A stretch of DNA of 54,711 nt from Clostridiaceae bacterium (GCA_018383195.1 JAGZOP010000014.1:1-54711); one strand, 5' to 3'. Shown: positions 40,745-50,436, numbered from the stretch's first letter. The notes: generated from the sequence alone by a model not told the origin. Made by a program: numbers and translations.

Positions 40745-41848
40745 ATGGGTTCAGTTTGGGGAAATGCGCTTAAAATCTCTATTTTTGGCGAATCCCACGG
40801 AAATGGGATTGGTGTTGTGCTCGATGGTTTTCCTGCGGGCATTGTCTATGATGAGGCGTTCATTTTCAGTGAAATGGCTCGTCGCGCTCCGGGAAAAAAC
40901 AAGCAGTCCACCGCACGTAAAGAATCGGATTTACCCAGAATCCTTTCCGGTATTTATCAGGGATACACAACGGGAACACCGATCTGTGCTGTGATTGAAA
41001 ATACGGATACCCGCTCGGGTGACTATAAAGATTTCTCTTCTCAGCCGCGTCCGGGACATGCAGATTATACCGGCTTAGTACGTTTTGACGGTTACAATGA
41101 CCCGCGCGGCGGCGGTCACTTTTCAGGGCGTCTGACAGCGCCGTTGGTATTTGCGGGTGCAATGTGCAAGCTTTACCTTCAAACAAAAGGGATTACCGTC
41201 GGGGCGCACATTCAGTCTATTGCTCAAATTCAGGATACGCCGTTTGATGATGTGGAGGTCAATGCAGAGCAGCTGAACGCGCTGCGCTTGCAGACCTATC
41301 CGATTGTCAATCCGCTTGCGGAAAAAGCGATGCTTTCTGCTATTGAGGAAGCGCGTCTCGATCAGGATTCGGTCGGCGGCGTCATCGAATGCGCCGCAGT
41401 CGGAGTTCCTGCGGGGCTTGGAAATCCCATGCTCGATACGGTAGAAGGCCGCCTGTCTTCCCTGCTGTTTTCCGTGCCAGCAGTAAAGGGTGTGGAATTT
41501 GGCGTGGGGTTCGGTTTTGCAGAGTTTCGCGGGTCTCATGCAAATGATACCTTTATGCTCACCGACGATGAAACGGTTGTGACAGAAACCAATAACAACG
41601 GCGGCGTATTAGGCGGTATTACGAGCGGTATGCCGCTCATATTCCGCACTGCCATTAAACCGACTCCTTCAATTTCTAAAACGCAGCGCACACTCAATCT
41701 TGCAAGCGGTGAAGTCGAAGATCTATGCATTCATGGGCGCCATGATCCCTGCATTGTGACGCGTGCTGCACCGGTGATTGAAGCGGCGGCAGCCGTCGCA
41801 TTGACCGATCTCTATCTGGAGGGTTATGGCTATGCGGGAACTAAGTGA
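40745..41848 (+). CDS. aroC: Chorismate synthase
   Basis: 367 residues, FMN-dependent last step to chorismate. Signatures: FGESHGNGIG near 12-21, SQPRPGHADYTG near 98, NDPRGGGHFSGRLTAPLV near 117, and the C-terminal GRHDPCIVTRAAPVIEA. ATG 40745 follows AAGGAGG. It overlaps pheA by 17 nt. Confidence 0.97.
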   Translation: MGSVWGNALKISIFGESHGNGIGVVLDGFPAGIVYDEAFIFSEMARRAPGKNKQSTARKESDLPRILSGIYQGYTTGTPICAVIENTDTRSGDYKDFSSQPRPGHADYTGLVRFDGYNDPRGGGHFSGRLTAPLVFAGAMCKLYLQTKGITVGAHIQSIAQIQDTPFDDVEVNAEQLNALRLQTYPIVNPLAEKAMLSAIEEARLDQDSVGGVIECAAVGVPAGLGNPMLDTVEGRLSSLLFSVPAVKGVEFGVGFGFAEFRGSHANDTFMLTDDETVVTETNNNGGVLGGITSGMPLIFRTAIKPTPSISKTQRTLNLASGEVEDLCIHGRHDPCIVTRAAPVIEAAAAVALTDLYLEGYGYAGTK

Positions 41849-42971
41849 TATCCGTCTGGACATCAACCGGGTGGACCACGAAATCCAAAAGCTGTTTTTG
41901 GAGCGGATGTCGTTGGCAGAACAAGTAGCAGACTATAAAATCACAACCGGTGACAAAGTGCTGAAACCGGATCGGGAACAAGCGCTGCTTGATATGATGC
42001 GCGAGCAGGTGCCGGAATATCTGGAGCCTGAATATGTGTCCATGCTGAAAGGGATGATTCGTGTCAGCCGGATGCGACAGTACAGCCGGATTCTTGAAAA
42101 AGATCCATCCAAGCTGTCCTTGCCGCTTTGCAGCCGAACCAAACCCCAAACCGTGGTCTATCAGGGATTGCCGGCCTCTTATCAGGCGCAAGCCGCCCAC
42201 CATATGTTTCCGGATGCTGCATCCATCGACCATGTTGCAACTTTTGAGGATGTTTTCCGCACGGTTGCTGAGGGGCGTGCCGATGTGGGCGTCTTGCCCG
42301 TAGAGAATTCTTCCATCGGCATCATCAACGAAGTTGCCGACCGGCTCGTTCAATATAACCTCTTTATCTCCCATTCCCATGTAAATTACATCCATCACTG
42401 TCTGGCTGGATGTCAAAACGCAAGCATGGAAACCGTGAAGCAGGTGTATTCGATTGAACCGGCGCTCGACCAATGCCAGCGGTATCTAAAGGAGCATTCG
42501 TTCGAGTGCTGCAAAGCTGCAAATACTGCGGTTGCTGCGCAGCAGGTACGGGACTGGAACGACCCCGCGCGTGCCGCAGTCTGCTCTCGTGCTGCGGCAG
42601 AGCTGTATGGATTAAAGGTTTTGGCATCCGAGATTAACGATGATAAAACCAACCAAACCCGCTTTATCGCCATCAGCCGCTCCCTTTCGGCGCAGCCGGA
42701 GGATAACCGGGTCAGCATTATCTTTACACTATCGCATCGTCACGGCACCTTAGCCGCCGCATTATCGATGTTCTCCGATCACAATATGAATTTAACCGAA
42801 ATTCATTCCCGCCCCCTGCCGGAAACTCCGTGGAATTATCGGTTTCATGTAGATCTGGAAGGCAGTTTAGCCAGTGATAACGTGCGGTCGCTGATTTATC
42901 AGCTGTCCGAAGAACTGGAATCCTTCCGGCTGCTCGGCAGCTATCGTATTACGCAAACTCAGGATCAATAA
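41832..42971 (+). CDS. pheA: Bifunctional chorismate mutase / prephenate dehydratase
   Basis: 379 residues in three parts: chorismate mutase AroQ at about 1-85 (LDINRVDHEIQKLFLERMSL), prephenate dehydratase at about 105-285 (LPVENSSIGIINEVADRL; catalytic NQTRFIAIS), and an ACT domain at about 295-375 with the LHSRP-like IHSRPLPETPW that senses phenylalanine. It makes phenylpyruvate. Its place inside the operon supports a Phe specifier in the T-box. ATG 41832 is 8 nt after GGAGGG; ATG 41826 is too close. Confidence 0.96.
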   Translation: MRELSDIRLDINRVDHEIQKLFLERMSLAEQVADYKITTGDKVLKPDREQALLDMMREQVPEYLEPEYVSMLKGMIRVSRMRQYSRILEKDPSKLSLPLCSRTKPQTVVYQGLPASYQAQAAHHMFPDAASIDHVATFEDVFRTVAEGRADVGVLPVENSSIGIINEVADRLVQYNLFISHSHVNYIHHCLAGCQNASMETVKQVYSIEPALDQCQRYLKEHSFECCKAANTAVAAQQVRDWNDPARAAVCSRAAAELYGLKVLASEINDDKTNQTRFIAISRSLSAQPEDNRVSIIFTLSHRHGTLAAALSMFSDHNMNLTEIHSRPLPETPWNYRFHVDLEGSLASDNVRSLIYQLSEELESFRLLGSYRITQTQDQ

Positions 42972-42983
42972 AGAGGAATATCT

Positions 42984-44258
42984 ATGAAAATCAATCAATC
43001 TGCCGGTCTGCATGGCATCATCACGGTTCCCGGTGATAAATCCATTTCTCACCGGGCGATCATGTTGGGTGCACTTGCAGACGGCACGACCCGCATTACC
43101 GGCTTTCTGATGGGTGAGGATTGCCTGTCCACCATTGACTGCTTCCGAAAAATGGGGGTTGAAATCGAAGTCGGAGAACGCGAAGTCCTTGTGCACGGCG
43201 TCGGTCTGCACGGCTTAAAGCAGCCCGCAGAGCCGCTTTATACCGGCAATTCCGGAACAACCACACGCCTGCTCTGCGGAATTCTCGCAGGTCAGCGTTT
43301 TGAGGTACAGCTCTCCGGAGATGCCTCCATTCAGAAGCGTCCCATGGGTCGTGTCATTACGCCGCTTCGTGAAATGGGTGCAAAAATCGAAGGCATCCAA
43401 GGAAACTACTGCCCGCTTACCATGTATCCCAGTACGCAGCTGCACGGAATTACATACGAACTTCCGGTTGCATCTGCGCAGCTCAAAAGCGCAATCCTGC
43501 TTGCCGGACTATATGCTTCCGGTCAGACCTGCGTTGTGGAACCCGCACCCTCCCGCGACCATACCGAACGGATGCTGCATGCGCTCGGGGTTTCAGTAGA
43601 AACCGATGGAAACGTAATCTCACTGACCCCGCCTGCCCGCTTAACCGCAAAGGATGTGACCGTGCCGTCCGATATCTCTTCCGCTGCTTTCTTTCTGGTT
43701 GCCGGTGCAATCGTTCCGAATTCCGAACTGACCATTCAAAATGTCGGTGTGAATCCAACGAGAACCGGTATTCTGGATGTGCTCCGCGATATGGGCGCGG
43801 ATATCACCATTTCAAACTATCGGGATGATGTGGAGCCTATCTGCGATTTGACCGTCCGCTCCTCGAAGCTGCACGGCACGACCATTGGCGGAGATGTAAT
43901 CCCCCGTTTGATTGACGAACTGCCGGTTCTTGCTGTCGCCGCCGCATTTGCAGAAGGTCAGACCGTAATCCGCGATGCGCAGGAACTCAAGGTAAAAGAG
44001 TCCAACCGCATTGCTGCAATGGTTTCCGAGCTTTCCAAAGCTGGCGCTGCGGTATCGGAAACTGCAGATGGTATGGTGATTGACGGCGGCAAGCCACTGC
44101 ACGGCGCGGCATTTGAAACCTACAACGATCACCGCATTGCGATGAGCATGGCGGTGTGTGCATTAGGATGCACCGAGCAGAGTGAGATTCTGCATCCGGA
44201 TGTTGTCGCAATCTCTTACCCTGATTTTTTTGATACGCTTTCCACATTGGGAGAATGA
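42984..44258 (+). CDS. aroA: 3-phosphoshikimate 1-carboxyvinyltransferase (EPSP synthase)
   Basis: 424 residues, two-lobed fold: PGDKSISHRAIMLGALADG near 12-30, YTGNSGTTTRLLCGIL near 85-100, SIQKRPMGRVITPL near 115, KVKESNRIAAM near 335 and YNDHRIAMSMAVCAL near 378. It joins PEP to shikimate-3-phosphate. AGAGGAAT precedes ATG 42984. Confidence 0.97.
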   Translation: MKINQSAGLHGIITVPGDKSISHRAIMLGALADGTTRITGFLMGEDCLSTIDCFRKMGVEIEVGEREVLVHGVGLHGLKQPAEPLYTGNSGTTTRLLCGILAGQRFEVQLSGDASIQKRPMGRVITPLREMGAKIEGIQGNYCPLTMYPSTQLHGITYELPVASAQLKSAILLAGLYASGQTCVVEPAPSRDHTERMLHALGVSVETDGNVISLTPPARLTAKDVTVPSDISSAAFFLVAGAIVPNSELTIQNVGVNPTRTGILDVLRDMGADITISNYRDDVEPICDLTVRSSKLHGTTIGGDVIPRLIDELPVLAVAAAFAEGQTVIRDAQELKVKESNRIAAMVSELSKAGAAVSETADGMVIDGGKPLHGAAFETYNDHRIAMSMAVCALGCTEQSEILHPDVVAISYPDFFDTLSTLGE

Positions 44259-44261
44259 GTT

Positions 44262-45650
44262 ATGGTCTATTCATTTGAAGAATTCAAAGCATTCCAGCCA
44301 TCACGCCCAACCTACGGCTTGTTCGGCTGGCCGCTTGGACACACCATGAGCCCCGAATTGCATGCGCAGCTGTTTGAATCTGCTCATGTGGATGCCGATT
44401 ACATCGCGGTCGCAGTACCGCCCGAGCATCTTCCGGAAGCAATGCAGATCGCAAGGCAGAAATTACAGGGGATCAATCTGACAATTCCGCACAAAAAGGA
44501 TGTCATTTCCCTGCTTGATGCGGTGGATCAAAGCGCATTGGATCTGCACTCGGTCAACACGGTTTGCTTCAAAAACGGAGAGGCAATCGGCTACAATACC
44601 GATATTTTTGGGTTTGCGGCAACCCTTGAAAAGGATGGCGTTGAACTGAAGAATCGAAAAGTTGTGCTGCTTGGTTATGGCGGAGTTGCTGCGGTGATGG
44701 CATATCACTGCGTACAATCCGAAGCACATCTATTCATCACAGGCCGCAATCTGGAAAAAGCCGAGGTGCTCCGCGCACAGCTTCTGGCTTCATCCCCGCA
44801 GGCGAAAATTGAGGTGTGCTCCAGACGGCATATCCCGCGCGATGCGCAAATTGTTATAAACGGAACTCCCATGGGGATGTTTCCGCGCGAGGAACAGAAA
44901 CCACTATATTTCCTGCCCCGAAAAACTGAATATGTATTTGATGCCATTTACAATCCGCCGATGACCTCAACCATGCGGCTTGCTGTAAATAAAAAAACTG
45001 TTACAAGAAACGGACTTTATATGCTTGTGATGCAGGCGGCTGCAGCACAAACAATTTGGAACGGTACGCAGTTTGAAACGGCAGTTTGTGACACCATCTG
45101 CCGCCGCGTTCTTGCTAAAATGGCAGTAAAGCGGCTGCACGAAAAGCATCATAAAAAGAATATCGTTCTTTGCGGATTCATGGGCAGCGGAAAAACCACG
45201 GTAGGACGCAAAATAGCACGCCTGACCGGTCTGCCCCATATTGACGCAGATCACTATTTGGAAGAGCAGGAAGGCCGCAAAATTTCTGATATTTTTCAAG
45301 CGCAGGGAGAGCAGGTCTTTCGAGATCTGGAAACGCAGTATCTGCGTAAAATCTGTTCTTCCGAAGGTGCAGTCATTTCACTTGGCGGCGGTGCTGTACT
45401 GCGCTCGGAAAATGTGAAAATCATCAAAGAAAACGGTTTTCTCATCCATTTGGATACGCCGTTCTTCCGAATTGTCAAAAATCTTTCCAATTCAACACAT
45501 CGCCCGCTGCTCGATCAAAGCGATGATAAACTTGCAGAAACGCGCCGATTGTACAATGCACGTAAAAATATTTATTGCCGCGTTGCAGATCAATCGGTTC
45601 GGAGTCCACGTCTCAGCGAACTGATCGACCGTCTGCTGCAATCCATCTGA
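44262..45650 (+). CDS. aroEK: Fusion of shikimate dehydrogenase (AroE) and shikimate kinase (AroK)
   Basis: 462 residues. About 1-280 is AroE: GLFGWPLGHTMSPELH near 20-35, INLTIPHKKDVI near 70, VNTVCF and GYNTDIFGF near 106-118, and the NADP fold LLGYGGVAAVMA near 137. About 295-462 is AroK with P-loop GFMGSGKTTVGR from residue 305, DADHYLEEQEG near 328 and LGGGAVLR near 376. It joins two consecutive steps (dehydroshikimate to shikimate to shikimate-3-phosphate) in one chain. The only common-pathway step missing from this cluster is dehydroquinate dehydratase (aroD/Q). Confidence 0.95.
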   Translation: MVYSFEEFKAFQPSRPTYGLFGWPLGHTMSPELHAQLFESAHVDADYIAVAVPPEHLPEAMQIARQKLQGINLTIPHKKDVISLLDAVDQSALDLHSVNTVCFKNGEAIGYNTDIFGFAATLEKDGVELKNRKVVLLGYGGVAAVMAYHCVQSEAHLFITGRNLEKAEVLRAQLLASSPQAKIEVCSRRHIPRDAQIVINGTPMGMFPREEQKPLYFLPRKTEYVFDAIYNPPMTSTMRLAVNKKTVTRNGLYMLVMQAAAAQTIWNGTQFETAVCDTICRRVLAKMAVKRLHEKHHKKNIVLCGFMGSGKTTVGRKIARLTGLPHIDADHYLEEQEGRKISDIFQAQGEQVFRDLETQYLRKICSSEGAVISLGGGAVLRSENVKIIKENGFLIHLDTPFFRIVKNLSNSTHRPLLDQSDDKLAETRRLYNARKNIYCRVADQSVRSPRLSELIDRLLQSI

Positions 45651-45709
45651 GTCCGGCTGTATTCCGAACACATCCGGCACTCCTGTATCTTGAAGAGGTA
45701 TTTGTTTTC

Positions 45710-48676
45710 ATGAAATTTTCCAAGGCAAAACGTTTGATCGCCGCATGTCTGGTGGGCGCAGGCATGCTGTCCGGCTCTGCCACGGCGCTTTCCGGTGGTT
45801 TTACCTATACTTATCCGATTGGCGCGGGCACCACATATATGCGTCAGGAAGGCTACAATGCCAGCGGTCTGCAAAAAGCGTCTGTCATCACCTATCAGCC
45901 AAATGAATCAGTCTCTCCGATCGGTGTGCGCTCGGGAGAGCAGTTTTATGGCAGCCGCCAGACGATTTCGCAAGCCGCATCTTCGCTGGAAGCGCAAGGC
46001 TACAATGTTATCGGCGGAATCAATGCCGACTTTTTCTCGTTTAGTGACGGTGTTCCAACCGGCCTCTTTATCGATAACGGGCGCGTCATCACCTCCACCG
46101 ATTGGGAGGCGGCAGTTGGCTTTATGGCAGATGGCTCCGCCATTATCGGTGATCCGATCTCGAATATTTTGGTTTCTGGTGAAAGCGGAAAAATTGCAGT
46201 ATTCGATTATAACAAGACCCGAACCACACGCGGTCTTTGCCTGCTCGACCGGTATTACTCAGATACCACGCACTTTGGTTCGCCGGGACAGAGCATCATC
46301 ATGGAATATGAAGATTTTTCCACGCTGAAAATTGGTCAGCCAATCACATTGACTGTGGTGGATAAGGTATCCGGCAGTTCATCGTTTGAAATCGGAGAGA
46401 ATCAGATGGTGCTTTCCCGTCGGGACGATTGCACCAGTATGCCATGGATTGATTTCCAAATCGGAGAACGTGTTACCATTGATTTTCAGACGAGTGACCC
46501 GCGTTGGGGCGAAGTGCAGTATGCAGTCGGCGGCAAGACGCTGATCTCGAACGGCAACGTCACAACGAACGGAATCGATTCGGCGTCCTCCCTGACCGCG
46601 CGCTCTGCGGTCGGCGTGAAAAGCAACGGTACGGTTGTGCTTTACGAGGTAGACGGCAAACAGTCCAGCTACAGCAAGGGGCTGACTGCCAAGCAGCTTG
46701 CCGATGAGCTGACCAGCCTGGGCTGCGTCTCTGCGCTTGCGCTCGATGGCGGCGGCTCTTCTGCAATGACGATTCAAAATCCGGCGTCAGGAACCGTGTC
46801 CACGGTAACGCGCCCCGCAGACGGCAGCGAACGCAAATGCTCAACCTACATCTTTCTGGTAAATAACGCTTCCTCGGATGGGGTTCCGGCATCGATTCAT
46901 CTGGAACCGGTCAGCCGTTATGTCCTGCCCGGCGGTTCGGTAAAATTTTCAGCCACGGTGCTTGACGGGGCATTTCACAAGACAACCGCCTCCGATGAAA
47001 TCCTCTATACTGCCTCTGCCGGCAGTGTGCAGAACGGAACCTATACCGCACCGACTGTGCCGGGCAGCGTTACCGTTTCGGCTTCTTCGGGTGCCGCTGC
47101 AGGAAGCATGGATTTGTATGTCACCAATGAACCGACTTCCATGGCGCTGCTGAAAAATGGCACGGCAGTTTCCTCCCTTTCTATGAAAGCCGGCGATACC
47201 ACGCAGATTGACGCCGTCGTATACCGCAACGGAGTTTCCATTGCTTCTGTTAACCCGCAAATGGTTTGGAGCGTTTCCGGAGGGATTGGCACGATTTCAA
47301 ATTCCGGTCTTTTTACCGCAGCGAAATCCGGCACCGGAACAATCAATGTCTCCTGCTACGGTGTTTCCAAGTCCATTTCTGTCTCGGTTGGGATGGGAGA
47401 GCCGCAGGAACTTACCGTAATCGCAGATTTTGAGGACGGACAGCCGCTCAGCAGTCCGGATGCTACCCTGTCCCGTACAACGAGCGGTGCAGATGTCGCA
47501 CGTGGATTCGACGCATTGCAGGCTCAGATTTCAGGCGGTGCAGTGAATGTTGCCATCCCCGCAGCAGATACCGCAGAACGGTCTGCACTGACGCTCTGGG
47601 CAAAGCTGTCAGCCGGCAGCGGTGATTTGCAGGCAGTCTTTGAAACTGCGGCAGGCGAACCTCTCACCGTTCCGTTCAGCACCTCTGTGCAGACCTCGTA
47701 TCGTCAGCTCAAAGCAGAGGTTCCTGCCGATGCGGTACGGCTGACCGGTCTGCATTTCCAAGCAAACGGTGCGGCTACCTTGTGGTTAGACCATATCCTG
47801 CTCAGCGAATATGCAGTTACCAATACAGATGCTCCCTCTATTACGATTACAGACAACAAAACTGCGGTTAATGCCGGAGAATCTGCTTATATTACCGCAA
47901 AGATCTTACAAGATCACGGTGCTGCACCTGTACGTCCGAACCGTGTGCGTGCATATATCGATGGGAAACTATCCTCTGCGACCTATCACACGGCTTCGGC
48001 GGCAATTGACGTGAAAACCGGCAGCCTGTCCGCCGGAACACATGTGATTGTGTTGGAGGCTGAAGATGATGCAGGAAACCGCAGCCGCAAGTCGGTTACT
48101 GTCACGGCGGGTACACGCACCAACAGCAAGTTTACCGATATCAGTACTTCATGGGCGGCGGGATATATCAATCTCCTTGCAGACCGCGGAATTATGAGCG
48201 GCGAACAACTCGCAGACGGCACCATGCGTTTCCATCCAAACAACAACCTGCGCCGCAGCGAGTTTGCGGTGCTAATGGCAAAGGTTCTGGAACTCGACAC
48301 CTCTTCGGTTGGAAACCTGCCGTTTGATGACGCCGCCTCCCTGCCCCAGTGGGCAAAGGCGTCGATTGCAGCAGTCACCAAAGCAGGCGTGATGAGCGGG
48401 CAGTCCAATCCGAATACCGGAGCGGTAAACTTCAACCCGAACGCGGAAATCACCCGCGCAGAGGTGATGAGCGTCATTTCGAGGTGCCTGCCGCGCGGCT
48501 ATGTTACCAAATCGGAGAAATTTACAGACGCCTCCTCCATTCCCGCATGGGCGAAGTCCGCAGTGAGCGACGTAACTTCTGCCGGAATCATCAACGGCTA
48601 CACGGACGGTACCATCAAGCCGAACGCAAAAATTACACGTGCAGAAATTGCTTCTGTCATCTGCAACTTCAAATAA
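45710..48676 (+). CDS. Secreted SLH protein with phosphodiester glycosidase (NAGPA) domain
   Basis: 988 residues: signal peptide (about 1-27, ATA/LSGG), a NAGPA-type phosphodiester glycosidase domain at about 60-385 (GYNVIGGINADFFSF; CVSALALDGGGSSAM near 340-352), two Ig-like blocks at about 390-570, a beta-rich carbohydrate-binding-like region at about 575-790 (LWLDHILLSEY), and three SLH repeats at about 806-988 (KFTDISTSWAAGYINLLADR and two more). SLH repeats tether proteins to pyruvylated wall polymers. The enzyme domain cleaves sugar phosphodiesters, perhaps of wall or capsule glycans. ATG 45710 follows GAAGAGG. It points the same way as aroEK, 59 nt later, with no terminator seen between. 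Confidence 0.9.
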   Translation: MKFSKAKRLIAACLVGAGMLSGSATALSGGFTYTYPIGAGTTYMRQEGYNASGLQKASVITYQPNESVSPIGVRSGEQFYGSRQTISQAASSLEAQGYNVIGGINADFFSFSDGVPTGLFIDNGRVITSTDWEAAVGFMADGSAIIGDPISNILVSGESGKIAVFDYNKTRTTRGLCLLDRYYSDTTHFGSPGQSIIMEYEDFSTLKIGQPITLTVVDKVSGSSSFEIGENQMVLSRRDDCTSMPWIDFQIGERVTIDFQTSDPRWGEVQYAVGGKTLISNGNVTTNGIDSASSLTARSAVGVKSNGTVVLYEVDGKQSSYSKGLTAKQLADELTSLGCVSALALDGGGSSAMTIQNPASGTVSTVTRPADGSERKCSTYIFLVNNASSDGVPASIHLEPVSRYVLPGGSVKFSATVLDGAFHKTTASDEILYTASAGSVQNGTYTAPTVPGSVTVSASSGAAAGSMDLYVTNEPTSMALLKNGTAVSSLSMKAGDTTQIDAVVYRNGVSIASVNPQMVWSVSGGIGTISNSGLFTAAKSGTGTINVSCYGVSKSISVSVGMGEPQELTVIADFEDGQPLSSPDATLSRTTSGADVARGFDALQAQISGGAVNVAIPAADTAERSALTLWAKLSAGSGDLQAVFETAAGEPLTVPFSTSVQTSYRQLKAEVPADAVRLTGLHFQANGAATLWLDHILLSEYAVTNTDAPSITITDNKTAVNAGESAYITAKILQDHGAAPVRPNRVRAYIDGKLSSATYHTASAAIDVKTGSLSAGTHVIVLEAEDDAGNRSRKSVTVTAGTRTNSKFTDISTSWAAGYINLLADRGIMSGEQLADGTMRFHPNNNLRRSEFAVLMAKVLELDTSSVGNLPFDDAASLPQWAKASIAAVTKAGVMSGQSNPNTGAVNFNPNAEITRAEVMSVISRCLPRGYVTKSEKFTDASSIPAWAKSAVSDVTSAGIINGYTDGTIKPNAKITRAEIASVICNFK

Positions 48677-48698
48677 ACGCCAAAAGACATGAAAAAGA

Positions 48699-48751
48699 GC
48701 ACCCCACTTGTAAGACGGTATGAAATACCATCAGCAAGTGGGGTGCTTTTT
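48699..48751 (+). terminator. Terminator of the SLH gene, resembles the palindrome at 43-90
   Basis: GCACCCCACTTG / CAAGTGGGGTGC, a perfect 12-bp outer stem, with inner arms GGTAT / ATACC and a run of five T after it. The base order is strikingly similar to the element at 43-90. Confidence 0.85.
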
Positions 48752-48767
48752 GTCAATCAGCGCTCAA

Positions 48768-48998
48768 TCATACGCAAGATAAATGATATGCAATCCAAAT
48801 CATCCCGGCAAAGCCTAGTATAGCAACGATGCAATTGAATAAATTATCAGTTCTTCCACTGCTATGTTCTTTATTTGAAATGCTTTTTCTCTGCGCATTG
48901 CTGCGCGGTCTATGCTTTTGCGATTCATCAAATGCCTGTTTGTAGTGAACATACCCATCGATTCCTTTTCCGTAAAAGCCGTAATCATTCTTTTTCAT
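48768..48998 (-). CDS. Small hypothetical membrane protein
   Basis: 76 residues, function unknown. The soluble basic N-terminus (MKKNDYGFYGKGIDGYVHYK, then a Ser/Arg-rich stretch) is followed by one membrane segment at about 56-74 (CIVAILGFAGMIWIAYHL). The ribosome site AGAGGTGG lies 7 nt before ATG 48998, and the codon pattern looks coding. It lies between the SLH gene terminator and the phospholipase D-like gene and may be cotranscribed with the latter. Confidence 0.7.
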   Translation of the reverse strand: MKKNDYGFYGKGIDGYVHYKQAFDESQKHRPRSNAQRKSISNKEHSSGRTDNLFNCIVAILGFAGMIWIAYHLSCV

Positions 48999-49017
48999 AT
49001 AAAACCACCTCTTCTTA

Positions 49018-50436
49018 TCACAGAAACCGCCTGATCGGCAGTACCAACACGCGCAGCAAAGCGTATAGAATCCGTTTCATTAGAGGAAGTTCTGCCGGGG
49101 AAAACGCTTCCCCTTTTTGATATTCACCGTTTTCATTCATGATGCAGCTATACTTCTTATCCTCTGCAATTTGTCTGCGTATCTGTGCATTTAATGCCGT
49201 AGAATCCACCACCAACATCAATTCTGTATCCTGATATGTACTTCTCATATCCATATTATACGAACCAACGATGCTCAGCCGATCATCCAGTACCATTAAC
49301 TTGGTATGCGCCGATTGCACTCCGGCATGCTCATAGACTTTTACGCCGGCTTTCCGGATATTGTCCTTTTCATTCATATAGTCTGCGCATCCCCATGGAT
49401 TTGCACCGCTCGCAACATGGTTTGTTATAATCTCAATCCCAGTCCCTTCTGCAACCAGAGTTGTGATATCTCTATACATTTCCTTGCCGCAAATAATATA
49501 TGGCGTATAAATCGTCACATCTTTTGCATCAGACATCAACTGGGTAAGCGCATACCACATCCAAGGCTGCTTGTTTTCCGGTTGAATCGGATTTGTCAGT
49601 AAATTGACCCGCTTGGTTTCCATCGTATAAGCATCAAAATCCCATGGCTGAAACGCCTCCGGAAAGCGGATTTGCAAATCAGCATAGCGTGCGGATAATT
49701 TCTTTTGAATATCAGCAAGTTCCTTTGGCGGTATATCTGACAAGGCTTTGCAGCTTGGCAGGTTCCATACGTTTTCAAAGTAGCAGGTTAACTGCGCAAG
49801 CGAGGTGTCCGGCGCATTTTCCTGACATACAACAAGCAGTTCCGCATCTACACTGCATTTTTCAGGCGTATACGCTCCAAGAAACAGGTCTGAAGTGTTG
49901 CGCCCGCCAAGCAGATACCGTACTCCATCACAAATTAAATATTTATCATGCAGCCGCGCCTGCAAGCGGTGAGGCATACGCAAATCCACCGGATTATAAA
50001 TGCGCAGTTCCACATTTTCATGACAGGACAATGCCTGAAATAGCGGTTCTCCATTGACATCCAAGAATCCGCTGCCACCATCAATCAGCACGCGCACATG
50101 TACTCCGCGTTCCGCCGCTTGATATAAGGCAGAAATCACATCTATTCCGGATTCATCGGTATTGAAATCAAATGTTGACAGAATAATCTCGTGCTGTGCC
50201 GTATGGATGAGCTGCAGCCGGCTCAGCAGCGCGTCCTGTGCAGTAGCGATATACGCCACACGTTCAGGACCTACGTCCGTTCCATAAAAATCTCGTTCCG
50301 ATAGGTTTTGCGCAAAATCATCCGATACTTCCTGATGCTTCACATATGGAAGCGTAACTGCCATGAGATAGGCTCCCAGAATAAGCAGGGCAGCAAAACA
50401 CACATGGCGCAGACGGAAACGGTTTTTGACCGACAT
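49018..50436 (-). CDS. Phospholipase D-like membrane-anchored protein
   Basis: 472 residues: one N-terminal membrane helix (about 10-27) and a bilobal PLD fold with HKD motif 1 LHDKYLICDG near 161 and HKD motif 2 AHTKLMVLDD near 375 followed by SIVGSYNMD. It could be a cardiolipin synthase or a phosphodiesterase; it lacks the second N-terminal helix common in Cls, so the assignment stays general. ATG 50436 follows AAAGGAA; the longer frame is unsupported. Confidence 0.88.
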   Translation of the reverse strand: MSVKNRFRLRHVCFAALLILGAYLMAVTLPYVKHQEVSDDFAQNLSERDFYGTDVGPERVAYIATAQDALLSRLQLIHTAQHEIILSTFDFNTDESGIDVISALYQAAERGVHVRVLIDGGSGFLDVNGEPLFQALSCHENVELRIYNPVDLRMPHRLQARLHDKYLICDGVRYLLGGRNTSDLFLGAYTPEKCSVDAELLVVCQENAPDTSLAQLTCYFENVWNLPSCKALSDIPPKELADIQKKLSARYADLQIRFPEAFQPWDFDAYTMETKRVNLLTNPIQPENKQPWMWYALTQLMSDAKDVTIYTPYIICGKEMYRDITTLVAEGTGIEIITNHVASGANPWGCADYMNEKDNIRKAGVKVYEHAGVQSAHTKLMVLDDRLSIVGSYNMDMRSTYQDTELMLVVDSTALNAQIRRQIAEDKKYSCIMNENGEYQKGEAFSPAELPLMKRILYALLRVLVLPIRRFL

